A stretch of 64,000 nt of DNA from CAYVUM01 sp964619055. Lineage in GTDB: Bacteria; Pseudomonadota; Alphaproteobacteria; Rhodospirillales; Defluviicoccaceae. This document shows, piece by piece, positions 37,771 through 46,703 of this stretch. Made by a program: the position numbers and the translations under genes. Position 1 is the stretch's first letter. The number at the start of each line of letters is the position of its first letter. The notes beneath the pieces were generated by a model. The model saw only the letters and a program-made list of their open reading frames with translations, did not search any database and was not told the origin of the DNA. The stretch is taken from contig CAZUDB010000005.1 of the NCBI GenBank assembly GCA_964619055.1, forward strand, positions 30,953-94,952. The letters are read 5' to 3'.

Positions 37771-39027
37771 ATGGCGCAACTGACGGATGATTGCTTTGCC
37801 TTTGGTGGATCGTTGATGCCCCTCGCCGATGCGCTGGCGGCATTGCAGGACCGAGTGTCGCCCGTCGTCGGCGCGGAAACCGTTGGTCTGGCGGATGCCT
37901 TGGGCCGGGTGCTGGCGGAACCCGTAATTGCCACGCTCGATGTTCCACCCCACGACAACGCTGCCGTCGACGGATATGCCGTGTTCTTCGACGATCTGGC
38001 GCCTGACACCGAGACAACGCTACCCGTCACCGGCCGCGCTGCAGCCGGCCAACCCTTCGGTCGCGGGGGTCGTCGCGGAGAGGCTGTACGCATCTTCACG
38101 GGAGCCGCCATGCCAGCCGGTTTCGATACCGTGATGATGCAGGAGGATTGTGTCGCCTATGGTGGCACGGTCGCAATTCGCCCCGGTATTAAACGCGGAG
38201 CGAACCGCCGTCGCCGTGGGGAGGACGTCAGCACTGGCGCCACCGTGTTGTCTGCGGGCCGCCGCCTCCGCCCCCAGGACGTGGCCATTGCGGCGGCCGT
38301 GGGTCGGACCGAACTCATCGTGCATACCGCGATCCGGGTCGCTATTTTCTCCACAGGCGATGAATTGGCGGAGCCGGGGCAAGCGTTAGCGCCCGGCGCC
38401 ATCTACGATTCCAATCGCCACGGCCTTAAGGCTCTTCTCGCCGGGCTCGGTTGTCATGTCTCGGATCTCGGCATTCTTGTCGACCGTGAGGACGCCATTC
38501 GCAATGCCCTGGCAGATGCCGCTACCAACCATGATGTGATCGTCACCTCTGGTGGGATGTCCGTCGGTGACGAGGACCACGTTAAGGCGGCTGTGTCTTC
38601 TCTAGGCCGGCTCGATTTCTGGCAAATCGCCATCAAGCCGGGCAGGCCGATTGGCCTTGGTCAAGTTTCCGGCGTGCCGTTTGTCGGGCTGCCCGGCAAT
38701 CCTGCGGCGATGATGGTGACATTTTTTGTGATCGCCCGGCCGGTGATCCTGCGCCTCGCCGGCGTATCCGACGGCCGGCCGGCGGCGTTCCCCGTCCAAG
38801 CGGGATTTGGGTACAAAAAAAAGTCCGGTCGGCGTGAATACGTGCGCGTCCGCTTGGTTTCGAGCCGCAACGGAACACCGGTGGTGGAGCGGTTCCCCCG
38901 TGAAGGTGCCGGTATTCTGTCCTCTATCGTCGATGCCGACGGCCTGGTGGAGATCGAGGAGGAGCGGACTTGCATCGAGGCCGGTGAGACCGTGCACTTC
39001 TTGCCCTTTTCAGGGTTGGACCACTGA
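37771..39027 (+). CDS. moeA: Molybdopterin molybdenumtransferase
   Basis: 418 residues from the ATG at 37771. It has the MoeA domains I-IV: LADALGRVLAEPVIATLDVP and DNAAVDGYAV at the start, GDELAEPGQALAPGAIYDSN in domain III, VTSGGMSVGDEDHVK and KPGRPIGLGQ for cofactor binding, and the C-terminal barrel domain. MoeA inserts molybdenum into adenylylated molybdopterin. It forms a divergent pair with mobB. Confidence 0.95.
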   Translation: MAQLTDDCFAFGGSLMPLADALAALQDRVSPVVGAETVGLADALGRVLAEPVIATLDVPPHDNAAVDGYAVFFDDLAPDTETTLPVTGRAAAGQPFGRGGRRGEAVRIFTGAAMPAGFDTVMMQEDCVAYGGTVAIRPGIKRGANRRRRGEDVSTGATVLSAGRRLRPQDVAIAAAVGRTELIVHTAIRVAIFSTGDELAEPGQALAPGAIYDSNRHGLKALLAGLGCHVSDLGILVDREDAIRNALADAATNHDVIVTSGGMSVGDEDHVKAAVSSLGRLDFWQIAIKPGRPIGLGQVSGVPFVGLPGNPAAMMVTFFVIARPVILRLAGVSDGRPAAFPVQAGFGYKKKSGRREYVRVRLVSSRNGTPVVERFPREGAGILSSIVDADGLVEIEEERTCIEAGETVHFLPFSGLDH

Positions 39028-39050
39028 GACCGACTGAAGGGCGCCGATGC

Positions 39051-39335
39051 TCAGCCGCCGCCCCGCTGAAAAGCGCGCTCGAAGCGCACCAGGATTTGTG
39101 CCGCGGTATCCGGCGCGATGCCGACGAACGTCAGGTCGACAATGCAGTAGGGCAGGCGAATAAGGCCAAGTGCCCGCTCTCGCTCCGGCCCCAGGCGAAT
39201 GTCGAGGCGCCCGTCGTCGAGTTGGACGGTTAGTGCGTTTCCTCCCTGTTCAGTAACTGCTTCACCGAACGCGCCCGCCAAAATCCGCCGAAAGTCGGCG
39301 TGGCTAATCGACATGTCCTTGCGAATAGTGTCCAT
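39051..39335 (-). CDS. Small protein of unknown function
   Basis: About 94 residues from the ATG at 39335, or from the ATG at 39314 (MSISHADFRRILAGAF). It reads as a compact alpha/beta domain (LTVQLDDGRLDIRLGPERER, then IVDLTFVGIAPDTAAQILVR). I do not know its family. It sits 23 bp after the GT39 gene on the same strand and converges on moeA. Confidence 0.55.
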   Translation of the reverse strand: MDTIRKDMSISHADFRRILAGAFGEAVTEQGGNALTVQLDDGRLDIRLGPERERALGLIRLPYCIVDLTFVGIAPDTAAQILVRFERAFQRGGG

Positions 39336-39358
39336 GGCGCCGTTTGATATAGGGCTCA

Positions 39359-40903
39359 TTAGCGCGAGGGCTGAAAGCCGGTGAGATCGTAAAGCCATAC
39401 GGATCGCACGCGATTGCCACCCAGCGGTACATCGATACGACCGCGCGGCGTCGTATCCGCGAACCGCGATCGGATCGGACCTTGTGCATTGTTCAAGGGC
39501 CAGCGCGACACCAAAAGAACGCGGTCACCCACGTCCGGGGTCAGACCGGCAAACTGCTCATAGTGATGATTTGGCACACCGTCATAGTCCCACGACCGGA
39601 GCGTTGGAAGTCGATCTCGCGCATAATAGAGCAATGCTGCATGATTGTGACGGTCGTTGGTTAGGACAGCCGTGTAGGGCTGCGCGCTCGTTGCCTCCGC
39701 GACCAGTTCGCCCAGCCGGTCCCATCCCCGAACCCGCTTGAAAGCAGCGTCGATGCCGATAGCGCTCAACAAAGACGGCGTGACAAGCAACAGGCACAAG
39801 ACAAGGCCCACCGCCGAATGGATGCCCACCGAGATTGGCACCAGCCGCCACCATCGGCCGCGCCCCGTTAGCCATGCCACAACAAGGATGCCGCCGGCGA
39901 CATAGGTGGCGACAGCCCAGTTGGCATTGGCGCGCGAGATGAATGCCTGGATTGCGACGATCAAGAGGATGGGCAGGCTAAACAGGACGAGCAGGCGAAG
40001 CCTTCTGTCCTGCCTCCATGCCCCGACCCCAATAACGGCGGCGAACCAAGTGGCAAACAGCAGGGGGCCAAACACGCCGAACTGTGCTCCGACGAATTCC
40101 AACAGCTTGTCGACGTGAAAGCGGTCCGCGGCCCAGTTGGCGTTGGCGGCCGTGTGGGTTACGGTCGACAGGCCGTTGTCCAGATTCCAGAGGATGTTCG
40201 GCGCGATCAACAGGCCTGCCAGCAACAGCGCCACAAGGCCCGGCCATCGGAGCAGACGCGCCCGCGCGTGCCGATCCACGGCCAGGAGGAGGCTCGTCGA
40301 TAGCACGAAGTAGAACATTGCGTATTTGGCCAATAAGCCAAGACCGACCGCGCACCCGAGCATGACGCCCCATACCAGGGGGCGCGCTTCCGCGGGCAAC
40401 GCTGTGAGCCGAACAAGAGCGTAAAGAGCGCCCGCCCAACACGTTAGCAAGGCGGCATCGGTGGAGATCAGGGCAGAGGAAAACCATACGGCCGGTGCTG
40501 TGACGTAGACAACGGCGGACCAGAAGCCGACCCGAAGATCGAAAAGGCGCGATGCCGTAGCCCCGACAAGAATGGCTGTTGCGGCGTGAAGCAGAGGCGA
40601 TGCCAAGCGAACGGCGGCCTCAGCGTCCCCAAACAGGCCGGTTGTTGCGGCAATGATCCAGGCAACTAGCGGTGGCTTTGAAAAGTAGCCCCAGTCTAGT
40701 GCCTTGGCCCAAGACCAGTATTGGGCTTCGTCAGGATACAGGGTGTGGTCAGCGCTGATAAGGACGAGGACGCGGATCACCGTGATCACAGTAATGATTA
40801 CAGCAGCGCCGCCCGTCCAGCCCAATGGGCAGCCCCAGGCCTGCCAAAACGGCGTGGACCGCAATTCGCCCACAGGCGCGGAGGAGGCCGTGGAGGATAT
40901 CAT
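39359..40903 (-). CDS. GT39-family membrane glycosyltransferase (ArnT/PMT-like)
   Basis: A 514-residue protein with about eleven hydrophobic helices. The first large loop carries the DE-type motif of GT-C enzymes in LYPDEAQYWSWAKALDWGYF, where the Asp-Glu pair is the likely catalytic site, followed by SKPPLVAWIIAATTGLFG. Family members transfer sugars from polyprenyl phosphates to lipid A, proteins or glycans in the periplasm. The C-terminal 130 residues form a soluble periplasmic domain. Confidence 0.85.
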   Translation of the reverse strand: MISSTASSAPVGELRSTPFWQAWGCPLGWTGGAAVIITVITVIRVLVLISADHTLYPDEAQYWSWAKALDWGYFSKPPLVAWIIAATTGLFGDAEAAVRLASPLLHAATAILVGATASRLFDLRVGFWSAVVYVTAPAVWFSSALISTDAALLTCWAGALYALVRLTALPAEARPLVWGVMLGCAVGLGLLAKYAMFYFVLSTSLLLAVDRHARARLLRWPGLVALLLAGLLIAPNILWNLDNGLSTVTHTAANANWAADRFHVDKLLEFVGAQFGVFGPLLFATWFAAVIGVGAWRQDRRLRLLVLFSLPILLIVAIQAFISRANANWAVATYVAGGILVVAWLTGRGRWWRLVPISVGIHSAVGLVLCLLLVTPSLLSAIGIDAAFKRVRGWDRLGELVAEATSAQPYTAVLTNDRHNHAALLYYARDRLPTLRSWDYDGVPNHHYEQFAGLTPDVGDRVLLVSRWPLNNAQGPIRSRFADTTPRGRIDVPLGGNRVRSVWLYDLTGFQPSR

Positions 40904-40991
40904 GGCAGGAGCCTTAGCACCGTGACGATGGGACCGGAACCGTCCCGTGACGACCGTTCGGACCTTTTTTGTTGAGCCGAAGCGATCGGAT

Positions 40992-42041
40992 TCAACTCTG
41001 AGCCTGGAGGTCCGTCAACGGTAGGGAAAGGGAGCGGATCGTACCGCCATCAAGTCCGACAATGGCCAAGTCAAGCGTGCCGGCCGTCCAATCGACACTG
41101 ATGCGCCCGAAGTTCTCCTGATCAACCAAGCCGCCGAGGCGGTTGGGTCCGGCTTCGCGCGCCCCCCGCCAGGGCCGATTGAAGCTGGACGACGTCACCT
41201 CGATGAGCGGGTAGTCGAGCACGTCATCACGAAGGTAAATGCCGCCGACGTGTCGATCGCCGGATAACAGAACGACGCGGTTAGCTTCGGTCTCACTCAA
41301 CAAAGAAAGCAGGCGGGTTCGCTCAGCTGGTAGATTGCCCCATCGCTCCCAGCCATGGCCGTCAGCCAGCACTTGGATTGAGGATACGACCAAACGGAGA
41401 TCGGCGGGTTCGCGCAGGACCCCGGCCAACCATGCCCACTGCTCCTCACCCAGCATGGTCTTTCCAGGATCGCGGTCGGGCAGGTAGCGCTCCTTGCCCG
41501 GCGCATTGCTCTCATCGGTCGGCAGCAGCGAATCGCGAAACGAGCGCAAGTCGAGCAGAATCACTTGTATCTGCTGCCCCGGTTCGCCGAATGTTTGCGC
41601 CGTGTAGATGCCGCTGCGTCCACGCCGCGGATCGTCGCTCGGCACCTGCCAAAAATCGAGGAATAGTTCTTCCGCCTCCCCGCGCCACGGGAAGTCGCCG
41701 CCTGCATCGTTGCGGCCGTAATCGTGATCATCCCACACTGCCAACATGGTGGTCGAGTCACGGAGCGCCTGAAAGCCCGGCTCCCGGCCAAGCGTGTCGT
41801 AGGCCACACGAAGCTCGCGCATCTCGCCCGAGGACACGTCACCGTAAACGTTGTCGCCGAGGAACAGGGCCAAATCAGGCTGTTCGTCCAGGAGTGGCTG
41901 CCAGAAGTTCTGTGGCTCGTTCTGATCGTTGCAGGAGCCGAACACGATCACAGTACGCGCCGCTTCGTCGGCGTGCGTGTGTACCGCCACCATCATCAGG
42001 GCTGCCAGAGTAATCCCCGTCAGCCGACCCATGAAGGACAT
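40992..42041 (-). CDS. PhoD-like alkaline phosphatase, exported
   Basis: 349 residues with an N-terminal signal peptide (LTGITLAALMMVAVHTHADE). The metallophosphatase motifs are visible: VIVFGSCNDQN, LFLGDNVYGD, LAVWDDHDYGRNDAGGDFP and LLSGDRHVGGIYL. Members hydrolyse phosphomonoesters or diesters in the periplasm, with Ca or Fe at the active site. Regulation is not visible. Confidence 0.85.
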   Translation of the reverse strand: MSFMGRLTGITLAALMMVAVHTHADEAARTVIVFGSCNDQNEPQNFWQPLLDEQPDLALFLGDNVYGDVSSGEMRELRVAYDTLGREPGFQALRDSTTMLAVWDDHDYGRNDAGGDFPWRGEAEELFLDFWQVPSDDPRRGRSGIYTAQTFGEPGQQIQVILLDLRSFRDSLLPTDESNAPGKERYLPDRDPGKTMLGEEQWAWLAGVLREPADLRLVVSSIQVLADGHGWERWGNLPAERTRLLSLLSETEANRVVLLSGDRHVGGIYLRDDVLDYPLIEVTSSSFNRPWRGAREAGPNRLGGLVDQENFGRISVDWTAGTLDLAIVGLDGGTIRSLSLPLTDLQAQS

Positions 42042-42187
42042 GTGGAACGGTCCCTAACCGATGTTACATCTGTCCAAACTTAGGCCGAAACATTGGGTCT
42101 GGCGAGAACGAGGTGCCAATCGGGCCAAGGCACGGTGAAACCGATGCGCACAAACCACAGCACGCTTCTGCGCGGGACCTTTGGCCG

Positions 42188-42940
42188 CTAGAACGGCCAG
42201 ACGATATCCCAAATCTGGCTGCCCCAGCGCGGCTGCTGCAGGTCACTAAGTGTTCCGCGACCGCCGTAGGCGAGCCGCATCTCGGCTATTTTGTCGTGGC
42301 TGACAGAATTGTCGGCCTCCACATCCTCGCGCCGGACGACACCCATCACGATCAGTTCGCGGAGCTCGAAGTTCACCCGCAGCTCTTGTCGACCCATGAT
42401 GGCAAGGGCGCCATTTGGCAGCACTTGAGTCACCACCGCTGCCACGTCCAGCTCGATCTCTTCCTGACGGTCGATCTCACCGTCCCCTGCGGTGGCGTGG
42501 CTCGTGTCGAAATCGAGCAGCGTGCCACCTTGATTGACGGTTTCGGGAAAGACGTCGTTAAAGTTGGCTTCGTAGCCAAGCAGTGTGTTGACATCCTGAG
42601 TTTCATCGGCGTCGCGCACGCGTTCGGTCTTGTTGCGGAGCTTCGCCTTATCGGCCAAGCTTAGATGAACAGTGATGATGTCACCCACATCCTTAGCGCG
42701 TGTGTCCTTGAAGAACGCGCGCGCGCCCGTCCTCCACAGGGAGTTCGGGTTCGCCTGCTGCGTAATCGGGGCCGGCATCGGCAGGCTGACAGGCTGATAA
42801 TCCTCCTGGGCGGTTGGATTTTCGATGTCCGAGAGACCAGGCTCGGTCCCCACTTCGGCGAGACTGGTCAGCATATGGCAGCCGGTCAGACCAACGGCGG
42901 CGAGCGATATCGCCACGATCAACGCGTATGGCTTTCTCAT
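42188..42940 (-). CDS. flgH: Flagellar L-ring protein FlgH
   Basis: 250 residues. It is an outer-membrane lipoprotein: the signal AISLAAVGLTGC places the lipid Cys at residue 21. The body has ANPNSLWRTGARAFFKDTRA, VGDIITVHLSLADKAKLRN and LRVNFELRELIVMGVVR. It forms the outer-membrane bushing of the rod. It overlaps flgA by 4 bp and is the last gene of the leftward flgF-flgG-flgA-flgH run. Confidence 0.95.
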   Translation of the reverse strand: MRKPYALIVAISLAAVGLTGCHMLTSLAEVGTEPGLSDIENPTAQEDYQPVSLPMPAPITQQANPNSLWRTGARAFFKDTRAKDVGDIITVHLSLADKAKLRNKTERVRDADETQDVNTLLGYEANFNDVFPETVNQGGTLLDFDTSHATAGDGEIDRQEEIELDVAAVVTQVLPNGALAIMGRQELRVNFELRELIVMGVVRREDVEADNSVSHDKIAEMRLAYGGRGTLSDLQQPRWGSQIWDIVWPF

Positions 42941-43998
42941 TGCCTGAATTCCCGTGCTTGAGTGCGCCCGGCTAAAGCCGCCGCTGAGTTGGGCACGATC
43001 TCGACCCGACCGCTGCCGATAACGGTTGCGTCGACGACGGTGCGGCTTTGCAGGTTGGTGACCCGGATCACGGCGCCGCGCCCGCCGTCCTCCAGTGCCC
43101 GCCCGCGAGCCGTTAGCATCATATGCGGGGCGGCCAGAATGATCGTCACCTGGTCGCCTTTGGCGACGATGCTCGGCTCGCGCAGATCGTTGGCGCGAAT
43201 CGGAGCGCCCTGCCGCAATGGCCGCCGGGGCGTTTTGCCGAGCAGCCGCCCGGCATCGACAACGATGGAGCGGTTCAGCCGCCGGCTTGGCATCTGGCGC
43301 CAGTCCAGATCGGCTTGGGTGATTACGTCGCCGATGGAAACCCGGCGTGCCAATACCGGCACATCGGCCATGGTATCGATCCAGCCAGTCAGACGAATGC
43401 GGCGGTCGGCAGCGTTTGGTGCCGTGGTGCGCACGGTGGCGGTGAACCGGTCCCGCCCCGGGTCATGGCTGATGTCATCCACGACCAGGTTCGCATCCGG
43501 ATGCGGCGACAGGAACACGTGCGTCGATTTTGCGGCGAAGCGCAAGCTGATACTGTCGGTGTCAACGCCCCGGTCGGCCAGCGAATCGAGCAGCAGCGCC
43601 TCCAGGTGCGCGGCAGGGACCTCAACGGCCTCGCGCTCGACGACCACGCGCTCGCGGCGCGACAGCGGCCGCCAATCCAGGCGATGGGTCCGTGCCGCAC
43701 GCCACAGCCAGGCCGCATCGAACACAATACGTCGTCCTGGTTCGGGAGCGTGTGCGATCGGCATTTCGGATGCCTCGCCCGTCATCTCGAACAGGTCACC
43801 GAGCCGGATCATGTCATCGTCGACGACGATCGACTTTCGAAGCGTCACCGGTCGCGCCAGAACGCCGGCATCCTGATTGGGCGAGCCGGAGGCCAGTTCC
43901 TCGGCGCCCAGATCCGAGCCCGGCCATAAGGCTACAGCGGCGGTGAGGACGCCACCTAAAAACAAGGCCGAAAAACAGCGCCTTGGGACGGAAGTCAT
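42937..43998 (-). CDS. flgA: P-ring assembly chaperone FlgA
   Basis: A 353-residue exported protein with an N-terminal signal. The C-terminal half is the SAF-like domain with DVPVLARRVSIGDVITQADL, LLGKTPRRPLRQGAPIRAND and VTIILAAPHMMLTARGRALE. It assists assembly of the P-ring. Start is 11 bp after flgG. Confidence 0.9.
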   Translation of the reverse strand: MTSVPRRCFSALFLGGVLTAAVALWPGSDLGAEELASGSPNQDAGVLARPVTLRKSIVVDDDMIRLGDLFEMTGEASEMPIAHAPEPGRRIVFDAAWLWRAARTHRLDWRPLSRRERVVVEREAVEVPAAHLEALLLDSLADRGVDTDSISLRFAAKSTHVFLSPHPDANLVVDDISHDPGRDRFTATVRTTAPNAADRRIRLTGWIDTMADVPVLARRVSIGDVITQADLDWRQMPSRRLNRSIVVDAGRLLGKTPRRPLRQGAPIRANDLREPSIVAKGDQVTIILAAPHMMLTARGRALEDGGRGAVIRVTNLQSRTVVDATVIGSGRVEIVPNSAAALAGRTQAREFRQ

Positions 43999-44009
43999 GG
44001 TCGCGATCC

Positions 44010-44795
44010 TTACCGCAGATTGCTAAGTGCGGCCGACATTTCGTCGGCGGCAGAAATCACCTTGGAGTTCATCTCATAGGCGCGCTGGGCCGAGATGAGG
44101 GCGGTGATCTCTTCAACGGCATTGACGTTGGAGGTCTCTAGGAATCCTTGGAGGATGGTGCCGAACCCCTCGTTGCCAGGATTGCCGACGTTGGGCGCGC
44201 CGGAGGCTTCGGTTTCCAGCAGCAGGTTGCTGCCGATCGCCGCTAGACCGGCCGGATTGGCAAACGTCGCCGTTTGCAGTTGGCCCACGTTTTGGAGTGC
44301 TACCTGACCTTGGATCTTGACCAGCACTTCACCGGATTGATTGATCGTCACGTCGACGGCGTCCGGTGGAACGGTCACGCCGGGCAGCAGCAGATAGCCA
44401 TCATGTGTAACGATCTCGCCATCCGCATTAAGCTGAAAGGTGCCGTCCCTGGTGTAGGCCGTCTCTCCTGTGGGCATTTGGATTTGGAACATCCCCTCGC
44501 CCTGGATTGCCATGTCAAAGGTGTTGTCGGTTGCGGCCAGGTTGCCTTGATTGTGGATGCGATAGACTGCGGCGAGCTTGACGCCGAGCCCGAGTTGGAC
44601 GCCCGTCGGCACGACCGAACCGTCATCGGCCGACGTTGAGCCGGCTCGGCGGAGGTCCTGGTAGAGCAGGTCATGGAACTCTGGACGTCGCCTCATAAAA
44701 CCGGTCGTGTTCATGTTGGCAAGGTTGTTCGAAATCACTTCAACGTTGCGTTGTTGGGCGATCATGCCCGTCGCGCCAATGTCGAGAGCTCGCAT
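44010..44795 (-). CDS. flgG: Flagellar distal rod protein FlgG
   Basis: 261 residues from the ATG at 44795, with AAGGAGA upstream. Landmarks are the N-terminal MRALDIGATGMIAQQRNVEV, the rod signature VISNNLANMNTTGF and the C-terminal NAVEEITALISAQRAYEMNS. It forms the distal rod. A 141-bp gap to flgF has no clear feature. Confidence 0.96.
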   Translation of the reverse strand: MRALDIGATGMIAQQRNVEVISNNLANMNTTGFMRRRPEFHDLLYQDLRRAGSTSADDGSVVPTGVQLGLGVKLAAVYRIHNQGNLAATDNTFDMAIQGEGMFQIQMPTGETAYTRDGTFQLNADGEIVTHDGYLLLPGVTVPPDAVDVTINQSGEVLVKIQGQVALQNVGQLQTATFANPAGLAAIGSNLLLETEASGAPNVGNPGNEGFGTILQGFLETSNVNAVEEITALISAQRAYEMNSKVISAADEMSAALSNLR

Positions 44796-44936
44796 GCGTG
44801 GATCTCCTTGCCGTGTCCGTCGCGCGATGCTCATGCATCACGCAGTTCAAGAAAGACGCCCGGCGGCCGCAAGTAACGTACTGTTTCTAATGCACATCGA
44901 ACCCGGTCCACGGATCTTATCGACCGGATCGGCGTA

Positions 44937-45662
44937 TTAACGGGTAAACGTCTCGATCATCTTGTTGAGACGCTCGTTTTCCTGTTCGACCATCTTTCGG
45001 GCGCGGTCGTAGGCCCGCTGGACGTCTATCAGGTGCGTGACTTCGCGGATCGGCTCGACGTTGGAACTTTCGAGCATCCCCTGCACAATCTCGGGCTGGG
45101 CCACCGGTTCGGCCGGCTCTAGCGAGTCCATCAGGCCGTCGCCCACGGGCCTAAGTGCTTCGGGCGCCGAGAAGCGGACAACGTTGAGACGACCCAAGGG
45201 GCCACCGTCGTTGGCGATCGTGCCGTCGCGCGCGATGACGATGTCGGCGGTATCGGCCCCAACGACGATGGGCTCGTCTCCGGGCGAAAGGACCGGGTGG
45301 CCACGTTCCGTCACCAAGATTCCGTCTACATCGACTTGGAGCCGTCCCTGACGGGTGTAGCGAGGACCCTCGGGTGTCTCCACCACAAGGTAGCCGTCAC
45401 GCCGGAGCGCTACGTCCAGACGGTTGCCCGTGGGCTTCAGACCTCCTTCGGTCGTGTCCAATAATGTCGCCCGATCATGCACATAGTCGAATGTGTCCGG
45501 TTGTGCTTGGTCACCGGGAGCCTTGACCACGTAAGTCTCGAACAGCATGCGCTGTGCCTTGAAGCCGGCCGTGTTCAAGTTGGCCATGTTGTTGGCGACC
45601 ACCGTGAGCTGACGGCGGAGCGCGATCTGGCGCGACATCGTGATGAACAGCGGGGTTTCCAT
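44937..45662 (-). CDS. flgF: Flagellar proximal rod protein FlgF
   Basis: 241 residues from the ATG at 45662 (METPLFITMSRQIALRR). The rod motif VVANNMANLNTAGFKAQR and the C-terminal VEPIREVTHLIDVQRAYDRA identify it. It is the first gene of the leftward rod and ring operon. The probable sigma-54 promoter at 45737-45751 lies about 75 bp upstream of the start. Confidence 0.93.
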   Translation of the reverse strand: METPLFITMSRQIALRRQLTVVANNMANLNTAGFKAQRMLFETYVVKAPGDQAQPDTFDYVHDRATLLDTTEGGLKPTGNRLDVALRRDGYLVVETPEGPRYTRQGRLQVDVDGILVTERGHPVLSPGDEPIVVGADTADIVIARDGTIANDGGPLGRLNVVRFSAPEALRPVGDGLMDSLEPAEPVAQPEIVQGMLESSNVEPIREVTHLIDVQRAYDRARKMVEQENERLNKMIETFTR

Positions 45663-46044
45663 AGCGGCTCTCCGGTTTCGGCCCTGTCGCGCCACCGCTT
45701 GGCGATTGGACGAGACAGCGTCACGCTCCGGCTAGAGCACACGCTGTGCCAGTCGGGATCTGATGAGGTCGGCGCCGGCCCAGAAAAGGCTAAAGAAAGT
45801 TTTTTTTTCAACGAGCTGGCGGAGTTCTCGGCTGTGCCGGCGCACGCTCGAGGTGAGGTGGCACCGGGGGGCGCTCCGCGCCATTGGCGACCTCCTTCCT
45901 TCATTTCGGGCACGTCTTGCCCGGCAGGAGTTGCCGATGCGGTGCCGATCGCCGCCGGGCAACTTCTCGTTAACCCTGTTTGACTAAGGTATCCCCTCGA
46001 CCGGCCCGTGACAGGAAGCCGGCATGGTCGAACGGAGGAGCCTG
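45663..46044. other. Divergent flagellar promoter region
   Basis: 382 bp between flgF and fliL, with no convincing gene. It holds the sigma-54 promoter at 45737-45751 and a nine-T run at 45800-45808. No clear promoter for fliL could be placed. Confidence 0.5.
45737..45751 (-). promoter_or_regulatory. Sigma-54 (RpoN) promoter of flgF operon
   Basis: On the minus strand this reads TGGCACAGCGTGTGC. The -24 element is perfect, the -12 element has one change (GTGC for TTGC), and the GG and GC pairs are exactly 10 bp apart. It lies 75 bp before the flgF start, a normal leader length. Late rod genes are RpoN-dependent in Caulobacter. Confidence 0.65.
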
Positions 46045-46674
46045 ATGTTAGACGAAGTGTCGGCAAGCGATGGCGATCATCAGCCGGCCAAAAAGGGTCG
46101 ACGCAAGATTGTGATCATCATCGCCGCGGTCGTCTTGTTGATCGGCGGCGGCGGTGGCGTGTTTGTCAGCGGTGCGCTGGACGGATTGCTTGGGGTTGCA
46201 GAGGAGTCCGCTGCCGACTGGGAGCACGGGGGCGGGCAGGATGCGGGCGGTGGTGATGCCCAACATGGCACCTCCGAAACGCACGGAGCTGCCGACGCCA
46301 GCCATGGCGGCGACGACGACGGCCAAGACGCACACAGCGAGGGTGGACATGGTGGTGCGGTCGCCGCGACCAGCACGTACTACGATCTACCTGAGTTGAT
46401 CGTGAACCTGAACACCGGCGATCGCCGGCAACGGTTCCTGCGCCTCAAGACGCGTCTCGAAATCGACAATCCCGCGACAACGTCGAAAGTTGAGGCGATT
46501 CTGCCCCGCATCGTCGACAGCTTTCAAGTGTTCTTAAGGGAGCTGCGCCCCGTTGACCTGTCCGGGTCCGCGGGCACCTATCGCGTTCGCGAGGCGTTGC
46601 TCCAGCGGGTCAACACCGAGGTGGCCCCGGCCGCTGTGGTCGACGTCTTGTTCGTCGAGATGATCGTCCAATAG
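46045..46674 (+). CDS. fliL: Flagellar basal body protein FliL
   Basis: 209 residues from the ATG at 46045, with GGAGGAG about 5 nt before. One membrane helix (about residues 21-41, KIVIIIAAVVLLIGGGGGVF) is followed by a long Gly/Asp/His-rich linker (about residues 61-108). The C-terminal FliL domain then has YYDLPELIVNLN, RFLRLKTRLEI and VLFVEMIVQ. FliL surrounds the stator and adjusts motor torque. It is followed 29 bp later by fliM. Confidence 0.9.
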   Translation: MLDEVSASDGDHQPAKKGRRKIVIIIAAVVLLIGGGGGVFVSGALDGLLGVAEESAADWEHGGGQDAGGGDAQHGTSETHGAADASHGGDDDGQDAHSEGGHGGAVAATSTYYDLPELIVNLNTGDRRQRFLRLKTRLEIDNPATTSKVEAILPRIVDSFQVFLRELRPVDLSGSAGTYRVREALLQRVNTEVAPAAVVDVLFVEMIVQ

Positions 46675-46703
46675 GGCGCGAAGCCCTCGAGGGAGGACCG
46701 GCC

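Noticed and set aside
45855..45940. Further sigma-54-like sequences for fliL (TGGCACCGGG and GGGCACGTCTTGCCC)
   Set aside because: The spacing between the GG and GC pairs is wrong (8 bp, or the -12 pair is inverted).
45970..45984. TTAACCCTGTTTGAC as a CtrA box before fliL
   Set aside because: Two mismatches in the second half-site; too weak.
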